This document shows, piece after piece, positions 10,056-18,458 of a stretch of 64,000 bases of DNA. The translations under genes were made by a program, and so were the position numbers. Positions within the stretch are counted from its first letter, which is position 1. The number at the start of each line of letters is the position of its first letter. Below the pieces are notes generated by a model. That model saw only the letters and a list, made by a program, of their open reading frames with translations, did not search any database and was not told the DNA's origin. Where the stretch lies: positions 868,001 through 932,000 of the forward strand of contig NZ_UFTA01000002.1 of NCBI RefSeq assembly GCF_900445265.1, written 5' to 3'. Origin of the DNA: Anaerococcus octavius (lineage in GTDB: Bacteria > Bacillota > Clostridia > Tissierellales > Peptoniphilaceae).

Positions 10056-10387
10056 CCTACCTCCTTATTGCTATCTATGTCTTCAATCTAAATATTAAAA
10101 TTAAGTTTAATTCAATTCTACTATCTATATTATTGTTATTTCTATATTAAACTTTTTGATTTATCTATATTTAATCCTATACTTAATTATAAGCTCAAGT
10201 AAAACAAATTACTTCTAACTTATGTGAATAAATTTTGTGAAACTAGATTTTTTCTATGTTAATCTTATTTTTAAATGTAAGATCGTTATAAGTTCCTCTT
10301 CATAAATAACTATCTTTTGTAATGATAATTCCAATATTTTTATTATTACAATAAATTAAATTCTTTTTTAAGAAAAGTTATAATAAT
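10056..10387. other. Intergenic region upstream of the NarL-type kinase
   Basis: Very AT-rich and without an open frame. It should contain the promoter of the kinase-regulator operon, but I could not choose convincing -35/-10 boxes. No repeat or gene remnant was recognised here. Confidence 0.4.
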
Positions 10388-10426
10388 AAAAAAGACTTTC
10401 AGAATATATTCTTTATCCTAAAAGTC
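10388..10426 (-). terminator. Terminator downstream of an rlmD 3' remnant
   Basis: A 9-bp stem with one mismatch (arms 10394-10402 and 10418-10426) is followed on the minus strand by six T. It follows the stop of the rlmD-like tail at 10438 and is probably the original terminator of that gene. Confidence 0.75.
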
Positions 10427-10437
10427 ATATGAAGTAT

Positions 10438-10485
10438 TTATTTTTTCTCAAGTAAAACTATAGTCTCCACGCGGCTTGAGTGGTC
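10438..10485 (-). pseudogene. rlmD 3'-end remnant A (attachment-site-like)
   Basis: The minus strand reads HSSRVETIVLLEKK and a stop, the C-terminal tail typical of RlmD/RumA 23S rRNA methyltransferases (compare MHVETIALIQKM in the intact gene at 51633). Nothing upstream encodes the rest of the enzyme. The shared core is CRYGTGGAGA at about 10464-10473. I read it as an old attachment site left by insertion into an rlmD 3' end. Confidence 0.72.
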
Positions 10486-10582
10486 AGTATTGATAAAATT
10501 TTATATTTCTCAAAAGCCTAGTATGTGAGAATATGTCAATCAGTATACATATTATAATTTATTATATCATTTTAGAGCAAAG
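10486..10582 (-). repeat. Mobile-element end sequence, copy 1
   Basis: The block just upstream of remnant A (AGGCTTTTGAGAAAT, ATATTCTCACATA, then the GCTGTTTTTTCTTTGCTC end of a terminator) recurs with small changes at 21165-21260 and, next to another rlmD tail, at 25707-25755. Shared end sequence beside the same type of target suggests related inserted elements. Confidence 0.6.
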
Positions 10583-10608
10583 AAAAAACAGCCCACAAAA
10601 GAGCTGTT
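10583..10608 (-). terminator. Terminator after the small membrane gene
   Basis: AACAGC and GCTGTT arms (10587-10592 and 10603-10608) are followed on the minus strand by a T-run. It lies 34 bases past the stop of the gene at 10642. A near copy lies at 21230-21259. Confidence 0.75.
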
Positions 10609-10641
10609 AAGATTATTACTTTCTTGGTCTAGTCGCATTAC

Positions 10642-10899
10642 CTATATTAGATGACCTACAAACATTGCTATAGGCAGTAATAAGATTAAAAGTAGGTTCA
10701 ATACTATAAACAACCTATCCTTTTCCTTTACCCCAAATATTAAACCTATTAGTCCAATAATTGGGCAGACAAACATTGATTTGAGTCCAGTTGGTCTAAG
10801 ACTTGTATAGCTTTCAAATATTCCTACTGGAAGTAGGTAAGAAATAACAAATATTACAAGTCCAAGTAGAATTATCTTCTTGCTTAATTTCTGTTTAAT
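10642..10899 (-). CDS. Small membrane protein with apparent ATT start
   Basis: An open frame of about 85 codons encodes a protein with three hydrophobic segments: VIFVISYLLPV, SMFVCPIIGLIGLIFGV and LLILLLPIAMFVGHLI. No ATG, GTG or TTG lies in a sensible place. A strong site AGAGGAG stands five bases before an ATT at 10897-10899, so either ATT is used or the start has mutated. A damaged paralogue is at 5405-5643, and both lie beside peptide-type ABC transporters. It is 22 bases past the permease at 10922 and shares that transcript. I do not recognise the family; an accessory or immunity peptide is a guess. Confidence 0.6.
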   Translation of the reverse strand: MKQKLSKKIILLGLVIFVISYLLPVGIFESYTSLRPTGLKSMFVCPIIGLIGLIFGVKEKDRLFIVLNLLLILLLPIAMFVGHLI

Positions 10900-10921
10900 A
10901 AATACTCCTCTTTCTTCGAAA

Positions 10922-13357
10922 TTATATTGTTCGAATTAAATCTATAGTCGGTCTATCTAATATTCTCATTAAAGAAAAGTGGTAGATTAATAAATTTATA
11001 CAATATACTACTATCGAAAATCCTAGGAAAATTTTGTAATCATAATATTTAAGTAAATTTAAAAAAGTCAATCTAGATGAGAATATAGAAATAATAAACA
11101 TTATACCTATACTGGTCAATACAACTATAAGTAATGATTTTATCTGCTCATTTATATATTCTTTTTCATAAACCCTTTTAAGTTCATCCAAATCCATTCC
11201 ACAAGAATAAAGGCTTCCTATTTCTTTTTTTCTACTCATCAAGCTTAGATTTATAGATGAATATCCATTTGTAATATTTAAAACCAATATTATTAATCCT
11301 ATACCTAACACAATTTTCATTAGGCTCTGTAAACTTTCAAATTCTTTCCTTTCTAGCTCTTCTCCTACAATGATATCAAACCTATCTTCAGGTAAAATTT
11401 GTTCCCTAATTAATGTTTCCGAATACTCTTGTGCATCTTTTACACCGGAGTCACTTACTTTCATATTCAAAGTATAAGGATAATTTCTATATTTTTCATC
11501 GCCTGCTTCTTTCATTAGATTGAAAAATGTATCAAAGTCGGTGTAAATTTTCACATCAAAAGGCATCGTTCTGGACTTAAATTTCCTCAAATCTTTTATT
11601 GACTTTGAAATCTTAATACTTGTTTGGTAATCATCCCCGATACTTATATCCAGACTGGTTGGATTCTCAAAATATGGAATTTTCTTTGCCTTAGATATAG
11701 GTATGGAAGAATCTTCTTGGATCATGTTATAAATTAGAAACTCTCCCTTATTTCCTCCAAGTTCTTTTAAGTCTTCTTCTTCTAAGGCTATTAAAAATCC
11801 ATTCATTCCTTCCGCATTATATTTTTCAATATTTTTTTCAGCCTCTTTATCTAGGTTTACATTCCTAGCTTCTTTTGAAAAATCTTTATTATTTTCAACT
11901 ATTACATATTTTTGTTTGGAAATATAGGATTTTTCATTAGAAATTTTTTCATCAATTTCTTTTAGTACCGATGGCACTTCATCCTTATCACTATAATAAT
12001 CCACAGAAAAGTTATATCCATTATCATAATATGAATAGTCTCTAAGATAATTTCCAATTCCTATTACAATTACAAATACTGAAATAATAAGAATTCCAAT
12101 AGCTGAAATAAATCTTTGTGATTTTATTGAAGCTAAGTTGTTAATTCTTAGTTCTTGCCATAAGTTCTGTTTCTTCTTTTTCTTATACTTGGAAAAATCT
12201 ATATTTCCTCTGATGCCATCTATTATATTTATCTTTGAAATCTTTTTTGCAGGAGATTTTATAGCCAAGGCAACAATTATAAAAGATACTAAGAGTATGG
12301 CTAAACTTAATAATGGATTAAATCTTACTACTTCAAAGGCACTTACTCCCTCACCTTTTTGTATATTACTATACAAATAATATATAAAGGAAAAACCAGC
12401 TATGTGACCTAAAAGTATTGGAATTGCTGATATAATTAAACCTTCCTTTAAAAGCATCAAATAAATTTGACCATTAGTTGATCCTATAGATTTATATATA
12501 GATAGCTCTCTAATTTTTCGAAGACCCCAAACCCAAAAGATATTTTTTATAAAAAATATAAAGACGACTATACATCCGAGGATAGATAATACGATAACCG
12601 CTTTACTCATAATGTTTTGTAAAGCATCTCTTTCGATACCGTAATAATTTATTAAGCCATCCGAAAATTCTAGTTCTACATCCCTACCAAGTTTATTATT
12701 TATATCTTCCTGAATATTTTCTTTATTTTTATAAGCTTTTTCAAATGAATCAAACTTCACATACGTTTTAAAAGATGACATTTTTTCTTGTAACCCTAAA
12801 GCAAAGTTTAGTCTACTATATTTGTTATAAACGTCTCCATAAATCCCTACTACAGTAAAAGATTTAGTAGAATCTTTTTTAAATTCTTCCTTATCAGTAT
12901 TTGCACTAGTAGGTCCTATTTCTTCCCCATCTATAAATCTCTTACCTATTTCAAGTTTTATTTCATCACCTAAATTAATATTATTTTTCTTTACAAAGCA
13001 CTCTGATAATACAATTTCATCTTCTTTTTTAGCAAATCTTCCTTCTTGAAGTCTTGAATAATCCTTCATTTCATTTATGGCTTTATCTTGATAATTAATG
13101 ACTATTAAGTCATCACTATATTTAGCATTATCTGGATTGAGTGACATTTTTCCAATTAATTTGATATCTTCAATAGATCTTAGTTTTTCTACTTCTTCAT
13201 TTGATAACTCATCTTTGATCTCAGCATGATAAAAATTATTTGACATGGCATATCCATAGTTGGCTTGTTTATTTATATAACCGTAATAAAAAACCACAGT
13301 AAAAAATAAACTGACAATCAAAAGTGAGATGAAAATAGGAAAATTTTTCTTATTCAT
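10922..13357 (-). CDS. FtsX-family ABC transporter permease
   Basis: A permease of about 811 residues with two FtsX-like units. One membrane segment lies near residue 20, followed by an extracellular domain to about 245, three membrane segments, then a second segment near 425, a second extracellular domain to about 665, and three terminal membrane segments. This MacB/BceB-like layout fits transporters that handle peptide antibiotics or lipids. The ATG at 13357 (MNKKNF) is better spaced from TAGGAG than the one at 13366. It overlaps the ATPase gene by 8 bases. With the two-component genes behind it, it forms a resistance or sensing module. Confidence 0.85.
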   Translation of the reverse strand: MNKKNFPIFISLLIVSLFFTVVFYYGYINKQANYGYAMSNNFYHAEIKDELSNEEVEKLRSIEDIKLIGKMSLNPDNAKYSDDLIVINYQDKAINEMKDYSRLQEGRFAKKEDEIVLSECFVKKNNINLGDEIKLEIGKRFIDGEEIGPTSANTDKEEFKKDSTKSFTVVGIYGDVYNKYSRLNFALGLQEKMSSFKTYVKFDSFEKAYKNKENIQEDINNKLGRDVELEFSDGLINYYGIERDALQNIMSKAVIVLSILGCIVVFIFFIKNIFWVWGLRKIRELSIYKSIGSTNGQIYLMLLKEGLIISAIPILLGHIAGFSFIYYLYSNIQKGEGVSAFEVVRFNPLLSLAILLVSFIIVALAIKSPAKKISKINIIDGIRGNIDFSKYKKKKKQNLWQELRINNLASIKSQRFISAIGILIISVFVIVIGIGNYLRDYSYYDNGYNFSVDYYSDKDEVPSVLKEIDEKISNEKSYISKQKYVIVENNKDFSKEARNVNLDKEAEKNIEKYNAEGMNGFLIALEEEDLKELGGNKGEFLIYNMIQEDSSIPISKAKKIPYFENPTSLDISIGDDYQTSIKISKSIKDLRKFKSRTMPFDVKIYTDFDTFFNLMKEAGDEKYRNYPYTLNMKVSDSGVKDAQEYSETLIREQILPEDRFDIIVGEELERKEFESLQSLMKIVLGIGLIILVLNITNGYSSINLSLMSRKKEIGSLYSCGMDLDELKRVYEKEYINEQIKSLLIVVLTSIGIMFIISIFSSRLTFLNLLKYYDYKIFLGFSIVVYCINLLIYHFSLMRILDRPTIDLIRTI

Positions 13358-14030
13358 TTCTTTCATCTCCTACAATTTTGCCGTCAACTATAGTTATAAT
13401 ACGACTAGCTTCTAGAGCAACTTCTTCATCATGAGTTATGATTATAATTGTTTGTTTTAAAGTCTTATTAAAGTATTTGAATATATCTATTATTTCTTTA
13501 GAGTTTTTCCTATCTAGATTTCCTGTAGGCTCATCAGCTAAAATAATTGATGGACTATATATTAAGCTTCTTGCTATAGCAACTCTTTGTTGCTGACCTC
13601 CTGATAATTCACTTGGGAAAGAATCTAGCTTACTTTCAATACCTAATTTTTTAACGATATCTAATAGTTCTTCTTCATTTATTTCTCTCTTATCAAGTTT
13701 TAATGGAAGTTCTATGTTGTGTCTAACTGTTAAATTTGGTATTAAGTTATAGAATTGATATATAAGACCTACTTTTCTTCTTCGAAAATAAGCAAGTTCT
13801 TTTGAAGAATACTGAGAAATATCATTACCATCTATATAAACTTTTCCATCATTTGGACTATCTACACCACCAATAATATGTAAAAGAGTTGATTTACCAG
13901 ATCCACTTGGTCCGACTATTGCTACGAATTCTCCTCTTTCTATTTGTAAATCCACTCCATCTAAGGCGATGACCTTATTATTTCCCTCTCCATACTCTTT
14001 TCTTAAACTTTCTACTTTTAAAATTTCCAT
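13350..14030 (-). CDS. ABC transporter ATPase, MacB/LolD/BceA type
   Basis: A 226-residue ATPase. It has Walker A GPSGSGKST (40-48), signature LSGGQQQR, Walker B IILADEPTGNLD and H-loop ITHDEE. The ADEPTGNLD form is characteristic of the MacB/LolD/BceA group that partners FtsX-family permeases. It is encoded 46 bases after the kinase gene and overlaps the permease gene, so one operon carries regulator, kinase, ATPase and permease. Confidence 0.93.
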   Translation of the reverse strand: MEILKVESLRKEYGEGNNKVIALDGVDLQIERGEFVAIVGPSGSGKSTLLHIIGGVDSPNDGKVYIDGNDISQYSSKELAYFRRRKVGLIYQFYNLIPNLTVRHNIELPLKLDKREINEEELLDIVKKLGIESKLDSFPSELSGGQQQRVAIARSLIYSPSIILADEPTGNLDRKNSKEIIDIFKYFNKTLKQTIIIITHDEEVALEASRIITIVDGKIVGDERNE

Positions 14031-14075
14031 ACTTCCTCCTTATTTTAAGGTAAGTATATAAAAGTAAAGTGATTT

Positions 14076-14936
14076 TTAGGTGACATTGTAAAATTTTATT
14101 TCAAATCTCGCTCCTTGGCTTGTATTTGTCACAGAAATTTCTCCATTATTTTTCTCTACTATTGTTTTTGCCATAGCAAGACCTATACCAAATCCACTAG
14201 AATCGGGCGTTTTATAGAAACGTTTAAAGATTTTTTTGATATTCTCTTTTTCTATGCCTCCTCCATTGTCTTCAATGGCAAGAGTTGTGTATAAAGGATT
14301 TTTGTGAGATTGAATTGAAATTTTGTCGCAAAGAGGTCTATTATTTGCATTTTTTAAAATATTTATAATAGCCTCTGCAATCCAATAAAAATCTCCACAA
14401 ATAATATTTTCTTTTAAGATTTTCGATATTTCTACATTAGTAGATCTTTTTAAGTCCAAACTGTCCAAAGCATAAGTCACCAATTCATATAATGACACTT
14501 CTTCTTTTTTCATAAGACCTTTATTTGCATCAAGGCTTGAAAGTTTAAGTAAAATATCTGAAAGGGAGTTTAATCTAATAAGTTGTCTTTTCAAAATTTC
14601 AATATTCTCATCTTCTGGATAATCTATTTCCAAGTTTTCAATAGAAAATAACATTGACGTAATTGGTGTTTTTATTTGATGGGCTATATCTTCTAAATAT
14701 TCTATTTGCTTTTCGCTATTTTTATTGCTTGTTTCTTTAGCTTCTACTGTTTCAATAAAAAGCTTATAGATTTTATCTTCGAGTATTGAAAAGTCATCTT
14801 GTTTCATAGGTATTTTATAATTTTGATTTTTCATATTATCGATTAGATCTATAAGCTCATTTACTCTAGTTTTCTTTCTAGATTCTAGGACATAATATAG
14901 AAAGCAAAGACTTAATAGCCATAATACATATATCAT
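14076..14936 (-). CDS. Sensor histidine kinase, short intramembrane type
   Basis: A 286-residue kinase with one clear membrane segment at residues 1-18 and essentially no extracellular loop. It has the H-box DIAHQIKTPITS (His86), N-box, and G-boxes DNGGGIEK and GFGIGLAMAK. The ATG directly follows the regulator's TAG stop. Such minimal sensors usually take their signal from a partner permease, here probably the FtsX-family one at 10922. Confidence 0.9.
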   Translation of the reverse strand: MIYVLWLLSLCFLYYVLESRKKTRVNELIDLIDNMKNQNYKIPMKQDDFSILEDKIYKLFIETVEAKETSNKNSEKQIEYLEDIAHQIKTPITSMLFSIENLEIDYPEDENIEILKRQLIRLNSLSDILLKLSSLDANKGLMKKEEVSLYELVTYALDSLDLKRSTNVEISKILKENIICGDFYWIAEAIINILKNANNRPLCDKISIQSHKNPLYTTLAIEDNGGGIEKENIKKIFKRFYKTPDSSGFGIGLAMAKTIVEKNNGEISVTNTSQGARFEIKFYNVT

Positions 14937-15587
14937 CTAATCCATCCTATATCCTATTCCTCTAACGGTTGTTATTATTTCTTTATCAAGTTTTTCTCTA
15001 ATCCTTTTGATAGTTGATGTTAAGGTATTGTCGTTAACAAACTTATCTCTATCCTCCCAAAACATTTCTAAAAGTTGGCTTCTTGTATAGACTCTATGAG
15101 GATTTTTAATAAACAATACTAATATTTCATATTCAAGAGCAGTTAATTCTATTTCTCTTCCTTTAAAATAAACTTTTGAATTATTTAGATCTATTTTTAT
15201 ATCTTTGTATATAATCGTCTTATCTTGATTTAATGGAATAGTCCTTAAAACTGCGTCAATTCTTGCTCTTAGGATAGCTAGAGAAAATGGTTTAGTTAGA
15301 TAATCATCTGCACCTTGGTCAAGTGATTTAACAATGAAATCCTCATCATTTTTAACTGTTGTTACTATCACCCTTATATCTTTATCTTTTAACTTTTCGA
15401 TCAAATACTGACCATCTTTGTCTGGTAGATTTATATCTAGAAGTACACAATCAATGTCTACATTAATCTTGTAGCTTGCTTCATAAAAAGACGATGCTAT
15501 TTCTACCGTATAATTATTTTTATTTAGATATTTTTTGATTTGTAAGGCTATTTCTTTATTATCCTCAATGATTAAAATTTTCTTCAT
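14937..15587 (-). CDS. Response regulator, OmpR family
   Basis: A 216-residue regulator. The receiver domain has ED at 8-9, phosphoacceptor Asp51 (LLDINLP) and conserved Lys in LTKPF. A C-terminal winged helix spans about 125-216 (LTALEYEILVLF, VRGIGYRMD). It is first of the regulator-kinase-ATPase-permease operon and probably activates it in response to a peptide antibiotic. Confidence 0.93.
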   Translation of the reverse strand: MKKILIIEDNKEIALQIKKYLNKNNYTVEIASSFYEASYKINVDIDCVLLDINLPDKDGQYLIEKLKDKDIRVIVTTVKNDEDFIVKSLDQGADDYLTKPFSLAILRARIDAVLRTIPLNQDKTIIYKDIKIDLNNSKVYFKGREIELTALEYEILVLFIKNPHRVYTRSQLLEMFWEDRDKFVNDNTLTSTIKRIREKLDKEIITTVRGIGYRMD

Positions 15588-15735
15588 AATGGTTCCTCAT
15601 GTTGATAATTAATTTTGTTTGCACCTCTTCATTATTATTAATCAAAATAAAAAAAATAATAAGAAATTCGTAGCCAATATGCTGTAAATTTCTTAAAAAA
15701 ATTTGTTCTAAGTTTTTTATTATTTACATTTATAA

Positions 15736-15960
15736 TTATTGATTTGTATTAATGTACTCTAAGATATCCCCAGGTTGACAATCTAGCTCTTTACAAATGG
15801 CAGCTAAAGTATTAAATCTAATACCTTTTGCCTTTCCTGTTTTTAATATTGATAAATTTGCTTCGGTTATTCCTATCCTTCCTGCGAGCTCTTTTGATGT
15901 CATATTTTTCTTTTTTAACACTTGATCCAGATTTATAATTATTTGATCCTTCATTTTCAA
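15736..15960 (-). CDS. XRE-family regulator (YozG-like)
   Basis: A 74-residue single-domain helix-turn-helix protein (MTSKELAGRIGITEANLSIL). It ends with CQPGDILEYI, as is usual for the small Xre partners of DUF2975 membrane proteins. Its start overlaps the stop of the DUF2975 gene by 4 bases. It probably represses its own operon through the palindromes at 16991-17039. Confidence 0.88.
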   Translation of the reverse strand: MKMKDQIIINLDQVLKKKNMTSKELAGRIGITEANLSILKTGKAKGIRFNTLAAICKELDCQPGDILEYINTNQ

Positions 15961-16478
15961 ATTATACTTTCCGAATCTTCTTTTAAGGATTTTCCTGTAT
16001 TAAATATCATTATTGCTGAAAAAGCTATAACCATCAAAATTATATTCGTTAAATAATCCTTAATAGTTAAATTAAAAATACTGCTAATGTTGTCCACTTT
16101 AAAATAATTGAAAGCTAGCTTAGAAATAATTTGGCAAATTGTCAAAATTAGAATAGCTATTAAAATATTTTTCGAATGTTTTGAGTTTAAGTCCGAAAAA
16201 TAATCTTTCTTCTCTAAATTCACTAAAATCTTCTCGAATTTATCCAATGAAAAACCAGCAACAATGAATATCATAACGGCACTCAAGCATGAATAAATAA
16301 TAAAAGGAAGTGAAACTTCTTGTAGATTAAATTGTTGAGATTCTACTACTTGTATTACATCATCTTTAAAAATCAGAGTTAATACACTTCCAAGTAAGGT
16401 AAAAGCTGCTCCCAAATATGAAATATATCTTAAAACCTTAGATAATATAATCTCTATTTTAAAAATAAAACTCTTCAT
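15957..16478 (-). CDS. DUF2975 family membrane protein
   Basis: A 173-residue protein with four membrane segments (about 15-35, 55-75, 105-125 and 140-160) and the FSLDKFEKILVNLEKKDYFS block typical of DUF2975. It is nearly always paired with a YozG-like Xre protein, as here. The function is unknown; it may anchor or modulate the regulator. Confidence 0.85.
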   Translation of the reverse strand: MKSFIFKIEIILSKVLRYISYLGAAFTLLGSVLTLIFKDDVIQVVESQQFNLQEVSLPFIIYSCLSAVMIFIVAGFSLDKFEKILVNLEKKDYFSDLNSKHSKNILIAILILTICQIISKLAFNYFKVDNISSIFNLTIKDYLTNIILMVIAFSAIMIFNTGKSLKEDSESII

Positions 16479-16501
16479 AACTTCTCCTCACCACTTTCGC
16501 T

Positions 16502-16972
16502 TTATCTCTTATCATCTACATCTTTCCATTCTTGTACTCTATCCTCCAGATCATTTAAATCTTCTTTAGAAAGTTTCCAGGTTAATGAAGATGGCATCAT
16601 AGGCATTCCCTCCATTGTAATATAAGGATAATTTTCATAAATATAAAAATCTATATTTGTAGCTTTTTTATCCTTTCTCTTGCTGGTTAATATAAAGTGA
16701 TAAGATTGTACTGCATCATCTGGTATTTCTTTAAAATAATCGTCAAAGTTTTTATCATTAATATTTTCTACACTCATTCCTGTCAAATTACTAAAGTAGT
16801 CTAGAACTTCTTGTTCTTCTGTTTCTACAATTTTTTTATTGTTAGAATCAAATATTTCAATCTTTTCTTCTTTTTTACTCCTAGTTTGTTCTGTCATAGT
16901 ATTTGGACTACAAGAAGTAAATACTATAGAAATAACAAGAAAAATAGCCATTATTAAAAATCTTTTTCTCAT
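16502..16972 (-). CDS. Putative lipoprotein
   Basis: A product of about 156 residues starting MRKRFLIMAIFLVISIVF, with a lipobox ending TSC at about residue 22. I chose the ATG at 16972 because GGAAGGATC precedes it. The mature part is charged and includes a segment about a Phe-rich FDDYFKEIPDD; no known domain is recognised. It heads the lipoprotein–DUF2975–XRE operon, which starts at the tandem palindromes just upstream. Confidence 0.75.
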   Translation of the reverse strand: MRKRFLIMAIFLVISIVFTSCSPNTMTEQTRSKKEEKIEIFDSNNKKIVETEEQEVLDYFSNLTGMSVENINDKNFDDYFKEIPDDAVQSYHFILTSKRKDKKATNIDFYIYENYPYITMEGMPMMPSSLTWKLSKEDLNDLEDRVQEWKDVDDKR

Positions 16973-16990
16973 GATGATCCTTCCCATTAA

Positions 16991-17039
16991 ATTATTGTAA
17001 AACGATAATTATCTTTGTTTATTATTGTAAAACAATAAT
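16991..17039 (-). promoter_or_regulatory. Tandem palindromic operators
   Basis: Two 19-bp palindromes, ATTATTGTAAAACAATAAT (17021-17039, perfect) and the same with one change (16991-17009), lie 30 bp apart centre to centre, about 20 bases upstream of the lipoprotein start. A TTTACA box lies within one, so they overlap the promoter. The likely binder is the XRE protein at 15736, giving autorepression. Confidence 0.75.
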
Positions 17040-17086
17040 TATTGTTTGTCAATATCATTCTTAATAACTTAAAATTTATCAAAGTC

Positions 17087-17233
17087 TTATTGTGTTGCTA
17101 CTTCCTTGTATTTATATTCATCATCATTTTTTTCTGTGAACATATCGTTGACAAGTCCAATATGTAGAAGAGATAAATCAGAAATAGAAAGACCAAGTTC
17201 TACTGCCATTAATAGGAATAAGGGTGTAGTCAT
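17087..17233 (-). pseudogene. Phage tail assembly chaperone remnant, second frame
   Basis: The 48-codon frame MTTPLFLLMAVELGLSISDL, then SLLHIGLVNDMFTEK, matches the second (frameshifted) part of phage tail assembly chaperones, which usually begin MTTPLF and contain VNDMFTE. It directly follows the matching first part at 17242-17439 and has no other phage genes around it, so it is prophage debris. Confidence 0.65.
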
Positions 17234-17241
17234 TGATCTTT

Positions 17242-17439
17242 CTATTGGTCTAACTTTTTAAGAACTTCTTCCGTTTTTATATTAAGTCCCAATAACTCAA
17301 TTAGCTGAGGCAGAATTTGGTAAATTGAAAATGTTTAGAAATTATCTAACCATTCTTCTGGACTATCAGGAACAGATTTGTCTCCATGCTTTGCCGTTAC
17401 ATAGACTATGTTTTCCAAAAATCTAATATCATATGTCAA
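17242..17439 (-). pseudogene. Phage tail assembly chaperone remnant, first frame
   Basis: From a TTG at 17439 with AAGGAG upstream the frame reads a stretch containing AKHGDKSVPDSPEEWLDNF, then a TAA at 17335-17337 where a Lys codon is expected, and continues TFSIYQILPQLIELLGLN to a stop at 17242. This matches the first part of phage tail chaperones. The internal stop makes it a pseudogene. Confidence 0.65.
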
Positions 17440-17463
17440 GATTACTCCTTAATTTTAGGCATC

Positions 17464-17492
17464 AAAAAAGCACCTATCATTTTGATAGATGC
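17464..17492 (-). terminator. Terminator after the AraC/GyrI gene
   Basis: A 10-bp stem with one wobble (arms 17470-17479 and 17483-17492) with a six-T run on the minus strand, 23 bases past the stop of the regulator gene. Confidence 0.88.
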
Positions 17493-17514
17493 TTTCAAAT
17501 ATATTTATACTATC

Positions 17515-18363
17515 TTATTCTTTTAGAATTGGAACCCATAATTCCATTTGATAATCCTCTGAGTTAGGGTCTCCATCCCCATATACTTCAAAATCGGGAC
17601 TTTCATCATGTCTATATCCTTCTTTTGGGAAGAAATATGAAATAATATACTTCCATCCTTCGTGGATGCACTTTGGTATAGGACCTTCTAAGCTTACAAT
17701 AGCATACTCTTTTTCAGGAATGCTGAGTATATCTAAACCTAACTCATCAGCTTTTACCTCATCCGTCAAATCAAAACCTGCTAAGTATATAAATGAATCT
17801 TCTTCATCCATTAGATAGTCATATCCAACACCATAAATTTGACCATTACCAAACTCTTTAAATTTTTCTCTGGGTACTTTTTCTACCAGTCTATCCCAAA
17901 CTTTTGGGAAATTTGAACTTTTAGTTACATCTGATTTAATACCAGCTACTTTAAACGCTTTCTTTTTCTCAATCTTAATATCCATTTGATTTCCTCCTTG
18001 AACTGAAATTGAAAAGTAGATTCTTGGGAAATATTGATATTTTTCTCCTTTTTTTACTTGTCCTGGAGTTAGCTTATGAAAACTTTTAAAAGCTAAAGCA
18101 AAAGAATCTTGAGAATTATAGCCATATTTTATTGCTATATCTATAATCCTTTTATCTGAATTTTTTAATTCAATTGCTGCATTTGTCATCTTTCTTAACC
18201 TTATATATTCAGATAATGAATATCCTGATACGATTGAAAATATTCTTGAAAACATTGGAAATGAATATCCTGTTATCCGTGTTATTTCTTTTTCATCAAG
18301 TTCATCAGTTAAGTTATCTTCAATATAGTCAATTGCTAAGTTAAATGATTTCATTATATCCAT
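17515..18363 (-). CDS. AraC-family regulator with GyrI-like effector domain
   Basis: A protein of about 282 residues. Two helix-turn-helix motifs lie in the first 105 residues (DEKEITRITGYSFPMFSRIF, IAIKYGYNSQDSFALAFK), followed by a GyrI/Rob-like ligand-binding domain (about 130-282) of the kind that binds hydrophobic drugs. The ATG at 18363 has AGGTGGTGGA ahead of it. It follows the MATE pump gene by 95 bases on the same strand and probably controls it in response to a pumped compound. Confidence 0.88.
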   Translation of the reverse strand: MDIMKSFNLAIDYIEDNLTDELDEKEITRITGYSFPMFSRIFSIVSGYSLSEYIRLRKMTNAAIELKNSDKRIIDIAIKYGYNSQDSFALAFKSFHKLTPGQVKKGEKYQYFPRIYFSISVQGGNQMDIKIEKKKAFKVAGIKSDVTKSSNFPKVWDRLVEKVPREKFKEFGNGQIYGVGYDYLMDEEDSFIYLAGFDLTDEVKADELGLDILSIPEKEYAIVSLEGPIPKCIHEGWKYIISYFFPKEGYRHDESPDFEVYGDGDPNSEDYQMELWVPILKE

Positions 18364-18458
18364 ATTTCCACCACCTTTCATTTAAATTGTACAAGGATTT
18401 ATTAAATTATACCCAATAATATTAATACAAATGTTATATCATTTAAAATCTAAAAAGA

